Source: Eleusine coracana subsp. coracana | Taxonomy: Eukaryota > Streptophyta > Magnoliopsida > Poales > Poaceae | Assembly: GCA_032690845.1 (NCBI GenBank) | Contig: CM064422.1 | Span: 5,580,001 to 5,644,000 of the forward strand | DNA length: 64,000 nt | Direction: 5' to 3' | Part shown: one piece after another, positions 30,805 through 42,150 of the stretch | Numbering within the stretch: the stretch's first letter is position 1 | How the letters are laid out: the number at the start of each line of letters is the position of its first letter | Translations under genes and position numbers: made by a program | Notes under the pieces: model-generated | What the model was told of the DNA's origin: nothing | What the model saw: the letters and a program-made list of their open reading frames with translations, nothing else | Databases searched by the model: none

Positions 30805-33800
30805 ATGGAGGACACCGCAATCGAGGAGGCGGAGGTGAGCGGCGCGGCGGAGTTCGCACCGGCGCTCGTCGCCGCCCACCCGCAAGGCCATTCCGTCGCC
30901 GTCGCCGTGGGGTCCGAGCTCCGCGTGTTCGATCTAAAGTAAGAAACGCCCCCTCCCGTGCTACCAGGACCATTTGATTAACCCTGGATCTCGTGTGTAG
31001 CAGAATTAGTGTTTCTATCAGATTTTTTTTGGAGATTGGCCCGTTGTGTGTGTCTGAGTGAGCTGAGCCTAATCTTGTGAAGCAGTTGTGTCTCGTATAA
31101 CTTTGTTTCACGTGGCGAATTATGTATCGTTTTTGTGAGACAGATTATGCTAATTGTTACTAGTGTATTGCTTAGCTGTCAGATTCTTAGTTCTGTTCTG
31201 TGCAATTCACACTCAGCAGAAACAGAGGGATGAAGCATTTGCTTTTTGCCTTTAACTTGCCATACCGTGCAAATGAGGGCTTTATTTTGTGCATCCAGGG
31301 TTGGCTGTGCAGTTTCATTGGCTGAAGACACTGGTGGCCGTTCTCATTCGGATGCTATTAGAGATATTTGCTTTAGTGCGAATGGTGCTTTGTTTGCTTC
31401 TGCTGGTGACGACAAGCTCGTGAAGGTTTGGAAGACGGATACTTGGTGTTGCATCCGGACTATGTAAGTGCCATTATTTTGTGTTCAATTCTTAATTTGA
31501 CAAACACAATTGACATCCAGATCAATGAGCACTGCTCTGTTGCAATGATTGTATTTGTGAAATTGACATAATCAACCAATTAACACCATATCAAGTTATC
31601 AACAACCACCCAGTTTAATTGAGCATAAAAAATTGCATTACACACTTATTATGTTTCTTGGGCGGACATTAATGTGTTGCAACATTTTTACTCTGCAGAA
31701 CTTCAGAGAAGAGGGTCAGCGCAGTTGCTATTAGCACTAATGGCCTCTATGTAACTTTCGCTGATAAATTTGGTGTTGTTTGGTTAGTCACTCTAGGGGA
31801 AAATGGTGCAGATCATGTTTCAGTTGATAACAAGCCTGTGTCGATTCTTGGTCACTATTGTAGTATCATCACTAGCATGGTATGAACAAGTTCTTAGATG
31901 CTAAGTACCTGTAATACTTGTATCTCTGTATCTATTCTTTTGATGAATGGGTAAACCTATGTTCAAACCAACAAAGTGTGCTACAATTCACTATTCTGAG
32001 TTGATCCTTTCATGTCATATTACTATGCTTATACAATTTACATGGGATTGCAGAAATTTTCGCCAGATGGACGGTTCATTGCTACTGCTGACAGGGACTT
32101 CAAAATCCGAGTATGACTCTTGTTGTTTGCACTGATAGCATCTATCGTGCAGAGTTTTGGAATATTTCTCCTAATGTTGTGCATTTTTTTTTCTAGATCA
32201 CATTGTTCCCAAGGAATCCTCTGAAAGGGGCCCATGAAATACAGAGCTTTTGCCTTGGGCATACAGAGTATGTTTGTTATATAGTATGATCATTATTCTT
32301 TATTTTGCTGTCCTATATCGTCTAATATCCATAGAGTTTGGGGTTTAGTGATTATGATTCGAGCTGTAGAAGTTCAGAGCTAAGAATTGTAACATATTTC
32401 AGTTGATAAATTTGACAAGGGTCTACTCTTGCAGCTTTGTATCATGCATTTCCTTCACACGCATATCAGAAGGTCAGAGCTTCCTTATAACAGGGGGCGG
32501 TGATTCAACGGTGAGTAGACATTTTTAGTATTCTGATATGTAATCTCTTGGCATGCTTCTCCTTATTTTTTTTTCATTCGTAGATTCGCCTGTGGGACTA
32601 CATAAATGGGTGTCTCCTTGATACATTTCAAATCAGGGACAAGGTATCAGCAAGAAGATATCTTAATATATCTATTTTTTACGCTTTCAATTTATTTTTG
32701 TAAATAACAGTTCTTAAAATTGCTTGCAGATGGGAGAACTATTAGAGGCAAACGTAACTGATGATAGCAATCTAGCTATTGCTGATATATGTCCGAGTAA
32801 TGATGGTTCATTGGTTGCTGTAGCTATTCAAGGGTAAGCTTGATTTCTGAGGTGGTGCTTCCTCAAGAAAGCATTATAATTTATTATGCTCAGTAACATG
32901 ATGTTTTTGTTTTCACACTGCAGTTTCAATGGCGTACTGCTTTTAACATGTGATCTAATAGGAAAGAAGTTATCTTTTCTGAAGGTATGTCTGTTTGGTT
33001 GACTTTTTCATGGCCTTCAGTATAATTGACTGGAAAGCAAAAGCATGATCGTTCTCTTGTTTCTAAACAAGATTTATCAGACCATTAACATTGTTGATGC
33101 TGGTCAATCACTGGTTGTTGATCTTTTTCTTTTCATGGATTAGTGTTTATGCTTATTACTTGCCAAGCTTGATTCCAGAAATTTTTTTGTCATGCCAATT
33201 TCAGGTTTCTAGCAATGACATTAATTTTTTTAGCTGGTTTATTGTACTTGGTTTACTGACCAGCCTTTGCAGTTATAATGATTGATCTTTGAAGATGTCA
33301 TGTTTTCTAGCTAGTAGAGATTTATTAGGACTTATATGGGCTCAATCGCAACCAAAATCTCTTATATCTCCGCTGTTGTACAAGAATCTCACTGACGAGT
33401 TGGTGCATCACTGCAGGTGATTACAATGGAAAAAAGCTATATTCCTACTAGCTTAGCTTCCAGCTCCTCAACAGAAGCCCTGTGGACTGTCATGGGTGCA
33501 TCAAATATGCCTAACCAGGCCGCTTCCCAGTTACTAACTCGTTTAAGGATCGTTCCCCACTTCCAAAAAGATAAATTATCCTCTGCTTATAGTGGTCCTG
33601 CAATTCTTGAAGACAGTGAAGTACCACATGGGGAGAAGCTCCTTTCGGCGCTGCAAGGAAGCCTTGACATAGCAAAGCAAGAGGAGGTGTTAGCTTCTGT
33701 GCTAGCTGCACTGAAAGTTTCAATGCATAAGATGCTGGTGAAGAAGCATTACTCTGAAGAAAGAAGGGAGCAACGGAAAAGAGGCAGGAACGATAAGAAG

Positions 33801-33812
33801 TTTAAAAGCTAA
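30805..33812 (+). CDS. TRM82: tRNA (guanine-N7-)-methyltransferase non-catalytic subunit (TRM82/WDR4), copy A
   Basis: This is the WD40 partner of the TRM8 methyltransferase that makes m7G46 in the variable loop of tRNAs; it holds the catalytic subunit and the tRNA. Ten exons: 30805-30938, 31299-31463, 31699-31879, 32054-32110, 32197-32267, 32435-32510, 32584-32643, 32730-32833, 32924-32984 and 33417-33812. They give 434 residues with GT-AG borders throughout. WD40 blades are visible: DAIRDICFSANGALFASAGD followed by KLVKVWK; FSPDGRFIATADRDFKIR; FLITGGGDSTIRLWDYING; ADICPSNDGSLVAVAIQ. The C-terminus is a basic tail (SEERREQRKRGRNDKKFKS), probably for RNA contact or nuclear targeting. The start is the first ATG after the telo-box promoter. 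The gene looks intact. Confidence 0.88.
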
Positions 33813-34471
33813 GCACAACCTTGTGGTTCCAACAAAACAGTAGAACAGGTCTTTGTTTCTGTGTTGTACCATTACGAGTTTGAAATATGGGTGCTGTATT
33901 AACAACTGTAACAGTAAATTCATCAGTCATTTTCTATTATCCGTTAGCATAACACTGATCCATGCTGATCACTTCGGTAAAAATGCTTCACTTTTTGTGG
34001 CGGCTTCATCTGTTTTAAGGTGTGCCTGAAATGTTAACGCTTCTAATAGTTGCATGAATCTATGTATCTGAGGAGATGGTCCTTGGAAGGCATCAAATTG
34101 CGGCTGATTTAACTGAGCCCTGATCTGCCTCTGTTTCGTGATCACAATAATACAGTGCCTCATGGATATAATGATTAGTTGTGCATGTCATGGATGTTTC
34201 AGCAGTGTAACTTTGGTCCTCCAAATAAGTTTACGCATCCAAGAAAATTTTTGTGTGCCTTTTTTTTAGCTTGCACAATGAATCGGTTGTTTACAGCCTT
34301 ATAAGTTTTTGTTCCTGTTCCCTCAGTTATTGTTTCTTGAACAAATGCCTGTGGCTGTGATGACTGTCAGTTGATTGCGGAAATTCTTTAATGTGGTTGT
34401 TCAACAATTTCAGAGATTGGAGCTTTCGGTTTTTCAAACGTTCAAAACTGACATACAGTGCTTCCGATTTA

Positions 34472-35222
34472 CTCCCTCCGTTCCAAAATTGTTATCGCCG
34501 TTGATTTTTTTTGCTACATTTGACCATTCGTCTTATTTAAAAAAATTTAAAAAATAAAAAATATTTTCTCATGATTTGATTTATCACTAGATAAAATTTA
34601 AATATAATTTATAATATTTTATTTTTGAATAAATATCTTGAATAAGACGAGTGGTCAAAGTTAACAAAAAAAGTTAATGACGATAATAATTTTAGAACAG
34701 AGGGAGTTGTTATGGTTACAAGTCCAGAACAAACTCGTATAGGACGAGCCGAGGGTCAATAGAGCCAGAGACCCTCCCTCGGTCAAGCTACGATGGGAAG
34801 GAACAGCTCAGAGCACCAGCCAAGTACCGAAGGGCGAGAGTGAGCGCTCTTCGCCTAACGAACTTTTGGTATTATTTGGTCAGAATAGTACAAGAAGGTT
34901 CTGATCAGAGGCCTCTGTCTCGTCGCCTAGGAGATCCATGCTCACCTGCCCTCCAGGTGTGTTTACAGACCTGCCCCGATTTTTATATCACATACCCTAC
35001 TACTTGACCTAGGGGTATTCCGATACATGCCCCCGGCTATCATCCTCTGACGCCTACGTTTGGGGTCCATCGTGCCGTACAGCCTTCGGTCGTACTGGCC
35101 TTCGGGCGCTTACCGGACCGAAGGTCCTCTGGATCATTAGCCCAGCTGGATCTTACTTCTTGCTGTTGGACTGTCTTCTGTCCTTGGGGGAGACTAAGGG
35201 GTGAGCTTTCTCCCAACAAGAG
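34472..35222. mobile_element. Stowaway MITE with a nested solo LTR
   Basis: The MITE starts CTCCCTCCGTTCCAAAATTG and ends in the matching inverted form TTTTAGAACAGAGGGAG; it is flanked by TA at 34470-34471 and 35223-35224. Its last bases are split by the LTR at 34708-35218. Copy B has the empty site with a single TA at 61660-61661. These are defining Stowaway (Tc1/mariner) features. Without the LTR the MITE is about 240 bp. Confidence 0.9.
34708..35218. mobile_element. Solo LTR, 511 bp
   Basis: The sequence starts TGTTATGGTTACAAG and ends TTTCTCCCAACA, with TG...CA borders. A 5-bp target duplication with one mismatch flanks it (GGAGT / AGAGT). It has no internal coding part, so it is the product of LTR-LTR recombination. 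It is inserted in the end of the Stowaway MITE. Lineage not assigned. Confidence 0.78.
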
Positions 35223-35455
35223 TAGTTTAAATTATTGAATTTAAACAATTTTTGTTTAAAATCTGTATAGGCCTTTGAGATGTTTAGATTGAAACAGGTT
35301 TTTGTTACACTGCTAGGCACTGACAAAAAAATTCGAGTTTTTTAGAGTCACAGAAATCCAAATCTTGAATTTTTAAAAGAGACGAGAAATTATGAAGAAA
35401 ACATCTCCAGCGTGCGGCAACCCAGGCCGCCAGCAGGCGGACAGGTTCCAAATCA

Positions 35456-35618
35456 TAGATGGGTGCTTTGTGCTGGTGTGGTTTGGGCCAAGTATTCATC
35501 CAGTCTGGTTCTGTCCGGTTTGAAAATGAGTAGAATGGTGTGGTTTGGGCTTTGGAGTTTGGTTGTCAGCCCATTTACAGGATGAAGACTCCGGAAGGAA
35601 CCCTAGCCTCACCACCGC
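35456..35618 (+). promoter_or_regulatory. EF1A proximal promoter
   Basis: Unique sequence after the end of duplicated copy A. It contains an AACCCTAG motif near 35600, similar to plant telo-boxes, just upstream of the TATA box. Homology to copy B ends about 165 bases upstream of the TATA box, so the EF1A promoter core is not duplicated. Confidence 0.5.
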
Positions 35619-35619
35619 C

Positions 35620-35627
35620 TATATAAG
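35620..35627 (+). promoter_or_regulatory. EF1A TATA box
   Basis: TATATAAG in GCCTATATAAGGCACC. A C/T-rich leader exon (about 35650-35709) follows and ends at the strong donor CGAG|GTAAGC at 35710. The leader intron runs to the acceptor TTTGCTGCAG at 36640, 19 bases before the ATG. Long leader introns are standard in plant EF1A genes and raise expression. Confidence 0.75.
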
Positions 35628-36295
35628 GCACCAGTGTCCTAAAGACCGAAAACCCTCACCTCATTCATCCCCGCAGCCGCCGCCGCTCGAATCCCTCTAC
35701 TCCTTCGAGGTAAGCCTACGGAACCATGGCTCTGCCCCTCTCTCGCATCTTTGTTTGCTTCGTGTGTATGGAATTGATTGTTGTTTAGATGCACATAGCT
35801 ATTTCTTCGTGTATGTGCAGCGTCTTCGTCCAATTCTGTTTGGATTGATAGCGTTTCCCGTCATGATCTGTTATCTGTAGTATGAACTGGTGTCCAAATC
35901 GAGATGGTAACATGGTTTGTTGTCTAGATTAGCTTGATTTTGTGGCACTATTTCCTTTGTTTCGTAGATCTGTAGCAAGATTTGTTTCGGTTCTTTGTTT
36001 CCGACTCGTTCATGTTTACAATTTGCTCACTGATTACTTCTGGTAGATGCCTATGTCTGCAGTAACTTGTTCACTATGTTTTTTTTTGCAACTTAGATAT
36101 GCGTAAGTATATCCATGTTTCATCTACTACTTTGAGCTTATATGTTCATCTGATGTGGGAGGGCACACTATCCTGTAGATCCAATGGTAATCTTGTCTGT
36201 CTTGCTTCTCTACCTAAACAATTTATAATTGCATTTGATTTCATCTCCAGGAAGGGTTTGGTAACTAAGTCGTAAAAAAATTTCAAGTCAGTTTA

Positions 36296-36366
36296 GCGAA
36301 CGTAGTTCAATGGTAAAACATCTCCTTGCCCAGGAGAAGATACGGGTTCGATTCCCGCCGTTCGCC
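36296..36366 (+). tRNA. tRNA-Gly (GCC), inside the EF1A leader intron
   Basis: A 71-nt cloverleaf: acceptor stem GCGAACG (36296-36302) pairs fully with CGTTCGC (36359-36365). The anticodon stem TCTCC/GGAGA encloses the loop TTGCCCA with anticodon GCC. Box A-like TAGTTCAATGG and a perfect box B GGTTCGATTCC are present. The T stem has one A-C mismatch. A TTTTT terminator lies at 36372-36376. The body (AATGGTAAAA, TCTCCTTGCC, CGGGTTCGATTCCCGC) looks much more like chloroplast trnG-GCC than the usual plant cytosolic tRNA-Gly, but the acceptor stem differs with compensating changes, so it is not a fresh plastid DNA insert. It is in the same orientation as the host gene. Confidence 0.85.
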
Positions 36367-36659
36367 ACACGTTTTTGTTGTCTTCACGCTGGTCTGCTTG
36401 CTGTTGGATGCAATCACTGTGTTTGGTGCTTTCATCAGCCATTGAGCTAATTACCAGATTTCATTGCTATACATGTGCTCTGTATATCTGTATTTTCTAG
36501 GTTGGTTTAGTTATTGTGAGGTAGTTTATCATGCCACAAAAGTATTGGAATGGTAGTGTTCATATGTTTTAGCTGAGTACATTGATTTGTTCCCATCTTT
36601 GAATATTATTGTTAACTCATTGCAGTTCTCTTTGCTGCAGCTCATAACCTTCTGCAGCC

Positions 36660-38484
36660 ATGGGTAAGGAGAAGAGTCACATCAACATTGTGGTCATTGG
36701 ACATGTTGACTCTGGCAAGTCCACCACCACTGGCCACCTGATCTACAAGCTTGGAGGAATTGACAAGCGTGTGATCGAGAGGTTCGAAAAAGAGGCAGCT
36801 GAAATGAACAAGAGGTCCTTCAAGTATGCCTGGGTTCTTGACAAGCTCAAGGCTGAGCGTGAGAGAGGTATCACCATTGATATTGCCCTGTGGAAGTTTG
36901 AGACCACCAAGTACTACTGCACAGTCATTGATGCCCCTGGACACCGTGACTTCATCAAGAACATGATTACTGGTACCTCCCAGGCTGACTGTGCTGTTCT
37001 TATCATTGACTCAACCACTGGTGGTTTTGAGGCTGGTATCTCCAAGGATGGTCAGACCCGTGAGCATGCTCTTCTTGCTTTCACTCTTGGAGTGAAGCAG
37101 ATGATCTGCTGCTGCAATAAGGTACTTTAATAGAAATTCACTGTGCAAGTTTTTATTATCCATATTATGGCTTCTGTATGTGTGCATCCTTGGCATAGGT
37201 GATGATGGCATTTTGGTAGCCAAATAAATCTGTGTTTCGTCCTAGCTTGTTATAGCACCTGAATCTCCTAGCTAGTCTGGTTCTTACCTGTTGCATGCTT
37301 AGCTTAACATGAATTGTTAGTCTTTTTGAATTTTTTCAATTCATATTACCCTGCTTATAGTGTTATAATAATGTTTACACTGGATTGATGGATATAAGTG
37401 ATCTTTCACTTCACTATAGTGTTGCCTTTATCTCTCTTGAGTTGTCTGTAGAGATAGATACCTTCTAGTGTTGTCATCTCATCTTTCATGACTTTTGGTA
37501 CTGCCTGATATTTGCCTGTAGTACTAGTTCATTGTTTGCTTGACACAGCAGTTATTTTGCTGTACTGTAAACTCACTTAAATCTTTGCTTGTCATATAAC
37601 AGATGGATGCCACCACTCCCAAGTACTCGAAGGCCCGTTATGATGAGATTGTGAAGGAAGTCTCTTCGTACCTGAAGAAGGTCGGCTACAACCCTGAGAA
37701 GATCCCCTTTGTTCCCATCTCTGGGTTCGAGGGTGACAACATGATTGAGAGGTCCACCAACCTTGACTGGTACAAGGGTCCCACCCTGCTGGAGGCCCTT
37801 GACCAGATCAATGAGCCGAAGAGGCCCTCAGACAAGCCCCTGCGCCTTCCCCTTCAGGATGTGTACAAGATTGGTGGTATTGGAACTGTCCCTGTGGGCC
37901 GTGTGGAGACTGGTGTCCTCAAGCCTGGTATGGTTGTGACCTTTGGTCCCAGTGGACTGACCACTGAGGTCAAGTCTGTGGAGATGCACCATGAAGCGCT
38001 CCAGGAGGCCCTTCCTGGTGACAATGTTGGGTTCAACGTGAAGAATGTTGCTGTGAAGGATCTGAAGCGTGGGTATGTGGCCTCCAACTCCAAGGATGAT
38101 CCTGCCAAGGAGGCTGCCAGCTTCACCTCCCAGGTCATCATCATGAACCACCCTGGTCAGATTGGTAATGGCTATGCCCCAGTGCTGGACTGCCACACCT
38201 CCCACATTGCTGTGAAGTTTGCTGAGCTCCTCACCAAGATTGACAGACGGTCTGGCAAGGAGCTTGAGAAGGAGCCCAAGTTCCTGAAGAATGGTGATGC
38301 TGGTATGGTGAAGATGATTCCCACCAAACCCATGGTTGTGGAGACCTTCTCCCAGTACCCTCCGCTTGGTCGTTTTGCTGTCCGTGATATGAGGCAAACG
38401 GTCGCTGTCGGTGTCATCAAGAGCGTTGAGAAGAAGGACCCCACCGGTGCCAAGGTTACCAAGGCTGCTGTCAAGAAGAAATGA
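36660..38484 (+). CDS. EF1A: Translation elongation factor 1-alpha (eEF1A)
   Basis: eEF1A is the GTPase that delivers aminoacyl-tRNA to the ribosomal A site. Two coding exons, 36660-37121 and 37603-38484, give 447 residues, the normal plant length. The G-domain motifs are all visible: G1 GHVDSGKST (residues 14-22), G2 region GITID, G3 DAPGHRD, and G4 NKMD, which spans the splice junction. Domains II and III are complete (GGIGTVPVGRVETG, GYAPVLDCHTSHIA, RFAVRDMRQTVAVGVIK), and the C-terminus is the usual Lys-rich tail AAVKKK. The intron position after Asn-Lys of NKMD is typical of plant EF1A genes. Upstream are a TATA box and a 931-bp leader intron that holds a tRNA-Gly gene. The gene is intact and lies between the duplicated blocks as a single copy. 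Confidence 0.97.
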
Positions 38485-39114
38485 GGCGTTTAGTTTTGTC
38501 TTGTGAGACTTATATTGTGTCTGTCTTTAAGCTACTGTCATGTGTTGTCGTTTATCTCCCGTGGAATTCCAGTGCGTTAAATTCTACTATCTGCCTGTCG
38601 TTTATATTGTTTCCTTTGATTTGCGGGGGCATTCTGTGGTTTATCTCCTGTGATCAGGATTCCTACGTTTCATGTCTCGCTGGTCATAGGATACTTATAA
38701 TCTCTTTTTACTATGCAGTATTTTCTTTGAATCATGAGCTCACCACGGTTCTTCCGTTTCATATAGATTGTATGCATAAATTGTAATTTTTTTACTTATT
38801 AGCAGCACACGCCTCTATCTTGATTATGAGGGTTCATATAGACTGATTTCCTGCTTCAGTCTCCTGGCATGGCGGTGTCAGAATTTTGTTCCAATTTCGT
38901 GGTTGGAATGATTGTAACAGAACTTGCTAGTTTCAAACTTTAAAATCTTTCGTCTTTTCTCGGTGGTGTACTGGTGTTCACTTTGGAGGTTGTGATATAG
39001 AATTATTCTTTCACGTCAGGGTTTTCTTCCATGCAGATGAAGAGCAGGCGCAAGAAGACTTGTGCTGGTTAACTGGTTTCAGCATATTTTGTGTATATTC
39101 AGTCTCCTGGTTGT
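38485..39114. other. EF1A 3' UTR and flank; nothing else seen
   Basis: The T-rich 3' UTR probably extends 200-300 bases past the stop. The rest, up to the start of the TRM82 remnant, has no feature that I can support. Confidence 0.6.
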
Positions 39115-40680
39115 GTGTTGTATTTAAGCCGAGCCTAATCCTGTGAAGCAGTTATGTCTCGTATAACTTCTTTTTCCTCAGACAGATTATGCTAATTGTT
39201 AATATCGCTTAGCTGTCAGATGCGTAGTTTTGTTCTGTGCAATCCACATGCCTCAGTATAAACACAGAAAAAGTGTTTGCTCTTTGCGTTTCAATTTGCG
39301 ATCGATTCTTAATTTGATAACCACAAAAGCACTGCTCTGTTGCAATGATTGTAACAGAACTTCAGAGAAGGACTCAGTTTAATTGAACATAAAAAAATTA
39401 CATTACACCCTTGTTATGTTTCTTGGGCGGACATTATTGTGCTGCAATTTTTTCACTCTGCAGAACTTAAGAGAAGAGGGAGGGATTTAAAAATTTACCA
39501 TGCTTTAGCGAAATTGTCTGTAACACACTGAGAAAACATGATTTTGTCTCTAACACATCGACAAAATTGAATTTATCTACAACACACTACGATTTTGTAA
39601 TTTCTTGTCTGAAATACATTATGATCATTAAACAATTGTTTTCAACTTTTTATCTCAATACTTAGAATACATTAGAACTTGAAACTTGACACAAATATAT
39701 ATTGTTGCAATATCTATCATTAAAAAATAGGCTAGATTTATTATTATTATTTGCATGATTTGATGGACAAATTTAATATTGAAACAATGAGCAAACATGA
39801 ATAACATTTAAAAAAAAATTAGCTCTATTTTTTGGTGATAGATAATACAATAATGTATATTTATGCCAAGTTTTAAATTCTAATATATTATGAGTATAGA
39901 GATAAAAAAATTGAAAATAATTATTAAATAGTCATAATGTGTTCCATATGAGAAATCACAAAATCATAGTATATTATAGACAAATTCGACTTTGTCGATA
40001 TGTTGAAAACGAAACCATATTTTTTTAGTGTGTTATAGACAATTTTGCCTGAAAGATCATTCCCCACTTCTAAAAAGATCAATTATCCTCTGTTTATTGT
40101 GGTTCTTCAATTCTTCAAGACAGTGAAGTACCACATGGCGAGAAGCTCCTTTTCGCGCTGCAAGAAAGCCTTGACATAGCAAAGCAAGAGGAGGTGTTAG
40201 CATCTGTGCTAGCTGCACTAAAAGTTTCAATGCATAAGATGCTGGTGAAGAAGCATTACTCTGAAGAAAGAAGGGATCAACGGGAAAGAGGCAGGAACGA
40301 TAAGAAGATCAAAAGGTTAGCATAACCTTGTAGTTCCAACATAATAGTAGAACATGTCTTTGTTTCTGTGTTGTACCATTACGAGTTTGAAACACGGGAG
40401 TTTTAATACTGTAAGATTAAATTCATCAATCACAGTAGAACAGTGATTCATGCTCATCACTTAAGTACCATAAAACTTCTCAAGTAAAAATGCTGTAGTT
40501 TTCGTGGCTTCTTGTCTTCATCTGATTTGAGCTGTGGACTGAAACATTATCGCATCCAATAATTGCATGAATCGATGTTGTTTTCTGAGGAGATTGTCCT
40601 TGATGGGCATCAAATTGCGGCTGATTTAACAGAACCCTGATCTTCCTCTTTGTCGCGATCTCAGACGATGCCATGGCTGA
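39115..40680 (+). pseudogene. Decayed TRM82 fragment (third copy), split by a foldback element
   Basis: 39,115-39,300 matches intron 1 of TRM82 (GAGCCTAATC(C/T)TGTGAAGCAG), 39,380-39,485 matches the end of intron 2 and the first bases of exon 3, and 40,056-40,318 matches exon 10, then the 3' flank to about 40,670. The 5' exons, most of exon 3 and exons 4-9 are missing. The exon 10 part keeps recognisable sequence (SLDIAKQEEVLASVLAALKV) but with substitutions and without the rest it cannot make a WD40 protein. Divergence from copies A and B is far greater than theirs from each other, so this is an older duplicate. Confidence 0.85.
39507..40050. mobile_element. Long foldback element, about 540 bp
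   Basis: The arms are inverted copies over roughly 100 bases: GCGAAATTGTCTGTAACACAC... at the left, and at the right, reversed, GGCAAAATTGTCTATAACACAC.... Between the arms is AT-rich DNA without coding capacity. It lies at the break between the exon 3 and exon 10 parts of the TRM82 remnant. Superfamily not assigned. Confidence 0.72.
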
Positions 40681-41044
40681 GACGCAAAGATCAATCGAAG
40701 GAAAGAGGGCAAGGATTCTGTTCGGCCCCGTTGTCTCTTTCTTTAACCCTGTTGCACGATATGATCGCCGACGTCACGCCGGTGAGGACAAGGTTTCTAA
40801 GTAATTATGATTGATATTATTGTGGTAGATTGAGCTTTGAGTTTTTTATATTTTATTCTAATTATCTTATGGTGGATCAGTCTGATTTTTAACGTGCAAA
40901 TACATTGCTCTGTGTCACTCGGTCTACTTAAAAAAGAAAAATGGATACACTTGACTTTTTAATCGACTAATTATTTGACTTATAAAAAAGTAAGTTTTCA
41001 AGTAAACAATATTAATTATAACTAATCATTCTAATTTTCTTTAT

Positions 41045-42150
41045 TACCAGGAACATTGATGACGGATAGACAGATACACCACTCGATATAGAGTGATTTT
41101 CTTACCTTCATCCATCGGCTACTCCAACACCGACTGCCTTTATCGGTCGGCTACACCAGCTCCGATTGTCGCCATCGGTCTGTCACATCATATCTGACCG
41201 CCACCATCGGTCGGTCACATGTCAGATTGTCGGCTTCACTCGGTCATTACGACTTTGAGTGATTCCTACTTCATCAACGGTCGGCGGCTACAACAACCTC
41301 GACTGTCTTCTTCACTCGACCTTATCGTCGTGAGTTATGCGCCGCTGCCATTCGGACATGATATTCTGAGTTGAGCGCGGCTGCCACTCGGTCATTTGTT
41401 TGAGTTATCTACTAGTCAACGGTGATTGAAGTCACTCGTGTGAATCATTTATCACTCGATAGTGATTGATATCACTCTACTGAGTTATTTATCACTCGGA
41501 TTTGATGATTTAAGCGATTTTTCCTTAAAGAGAGCCAACACGATACAAGAGTCGAGGGTTACACCTAATTAGGTGTACCTACTCGGTCACCAGTTGATTT
41601 CTCGAGGATATTTTCAGATCTTTAAAATTCTTATAAGCTCGCTGATATAAAGTTAAAGCATATGGCACAAACCAGCCGGGAAGCTATTGAAGATTATCAT
41701 CTAACTTGCAAGACTCTCGGGGGCTTATCGATGATACATACCATCGGGTTACCTCACATAAAAGGAAAGCAAGATAGACTCCTACTTGGATATGTATAGT
41801 AGACCGACTAGGACTCTACCATGTAACGCTGTCTCCTCAGATATATAAGGAGGAACAAACGTCTCCCTCAAAGGACAAGTTCAATTAGATATATCCCACA
41901 CGGGACATTGATTAGATACAACTAGACATCATCATCTCGGTCTACCCTCCTCGTCTAGATCTATGATCTAGACATATCAATACAAATATCACAAAACATA
42001 GGACGTAGGGTTATTATCCTTCGGGAGGCCTGAGCCTGTCTAAATCGATGTCTTGTGTTACCATCGTCTCTCGATCTCGCGCATACCCTGTCCTACATAT
42101 AAATCCTCATAAATGAACTATCTTATGTCTATTACCGAGATTAAGTCTCG
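41045..42150. mobile_element. LTR-like sequence, probably a solo or truncated LTR
   Basis: Features typical of grass LTRs: ATATATAAGGAGG near 41,840 as a TATA region, then a leader-like stretch with CACAAAACATAGGACGTAGGG, CGGGAGGCCTGAGCCTGTCT and TTGTGTTACCATCGTCTC, which I associate with Ty3-gypsy LTRs of grasses. The upstream half has repeated CATCGGTCGGCTAC and CACTCG motifs. The right edge abuts the GAR synthetase fragment at 42,150. No internal coding region is present and the ends are not exact. Confidence 0.55.

Larger units (their letters stand above)
23035..35455. repeat. Segmental duplication copy A (12.4 kb)
   Basis: This block is repeated in the same orientation at 51513-61890 (copy B). 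Offsets are constant over long stretches: 28,478 at 23,035-25,204; 28,482 to about 25,620; 26,799-26,800 from 27,303 to about 30,560; 26,821 from about 30,700 through 33,812. Each change is explained by one indel. Few substitutions are visible until 33.8 kb; beyond that the flanks diverge more. It carries the DUF1677 gene and TRM82. Copy A also has an inner diverged tandem repeat: 25,350-26,720 resembles 26,745-29,800. Confidence 0.95.

Noticed and set aside
35640..35880. Open frame on the plus strand at the EF1A leader
   Set aside because: It covers the leader exon and the first bases of the leader intron (donor at 35710); EF1A translation starts at 36660.
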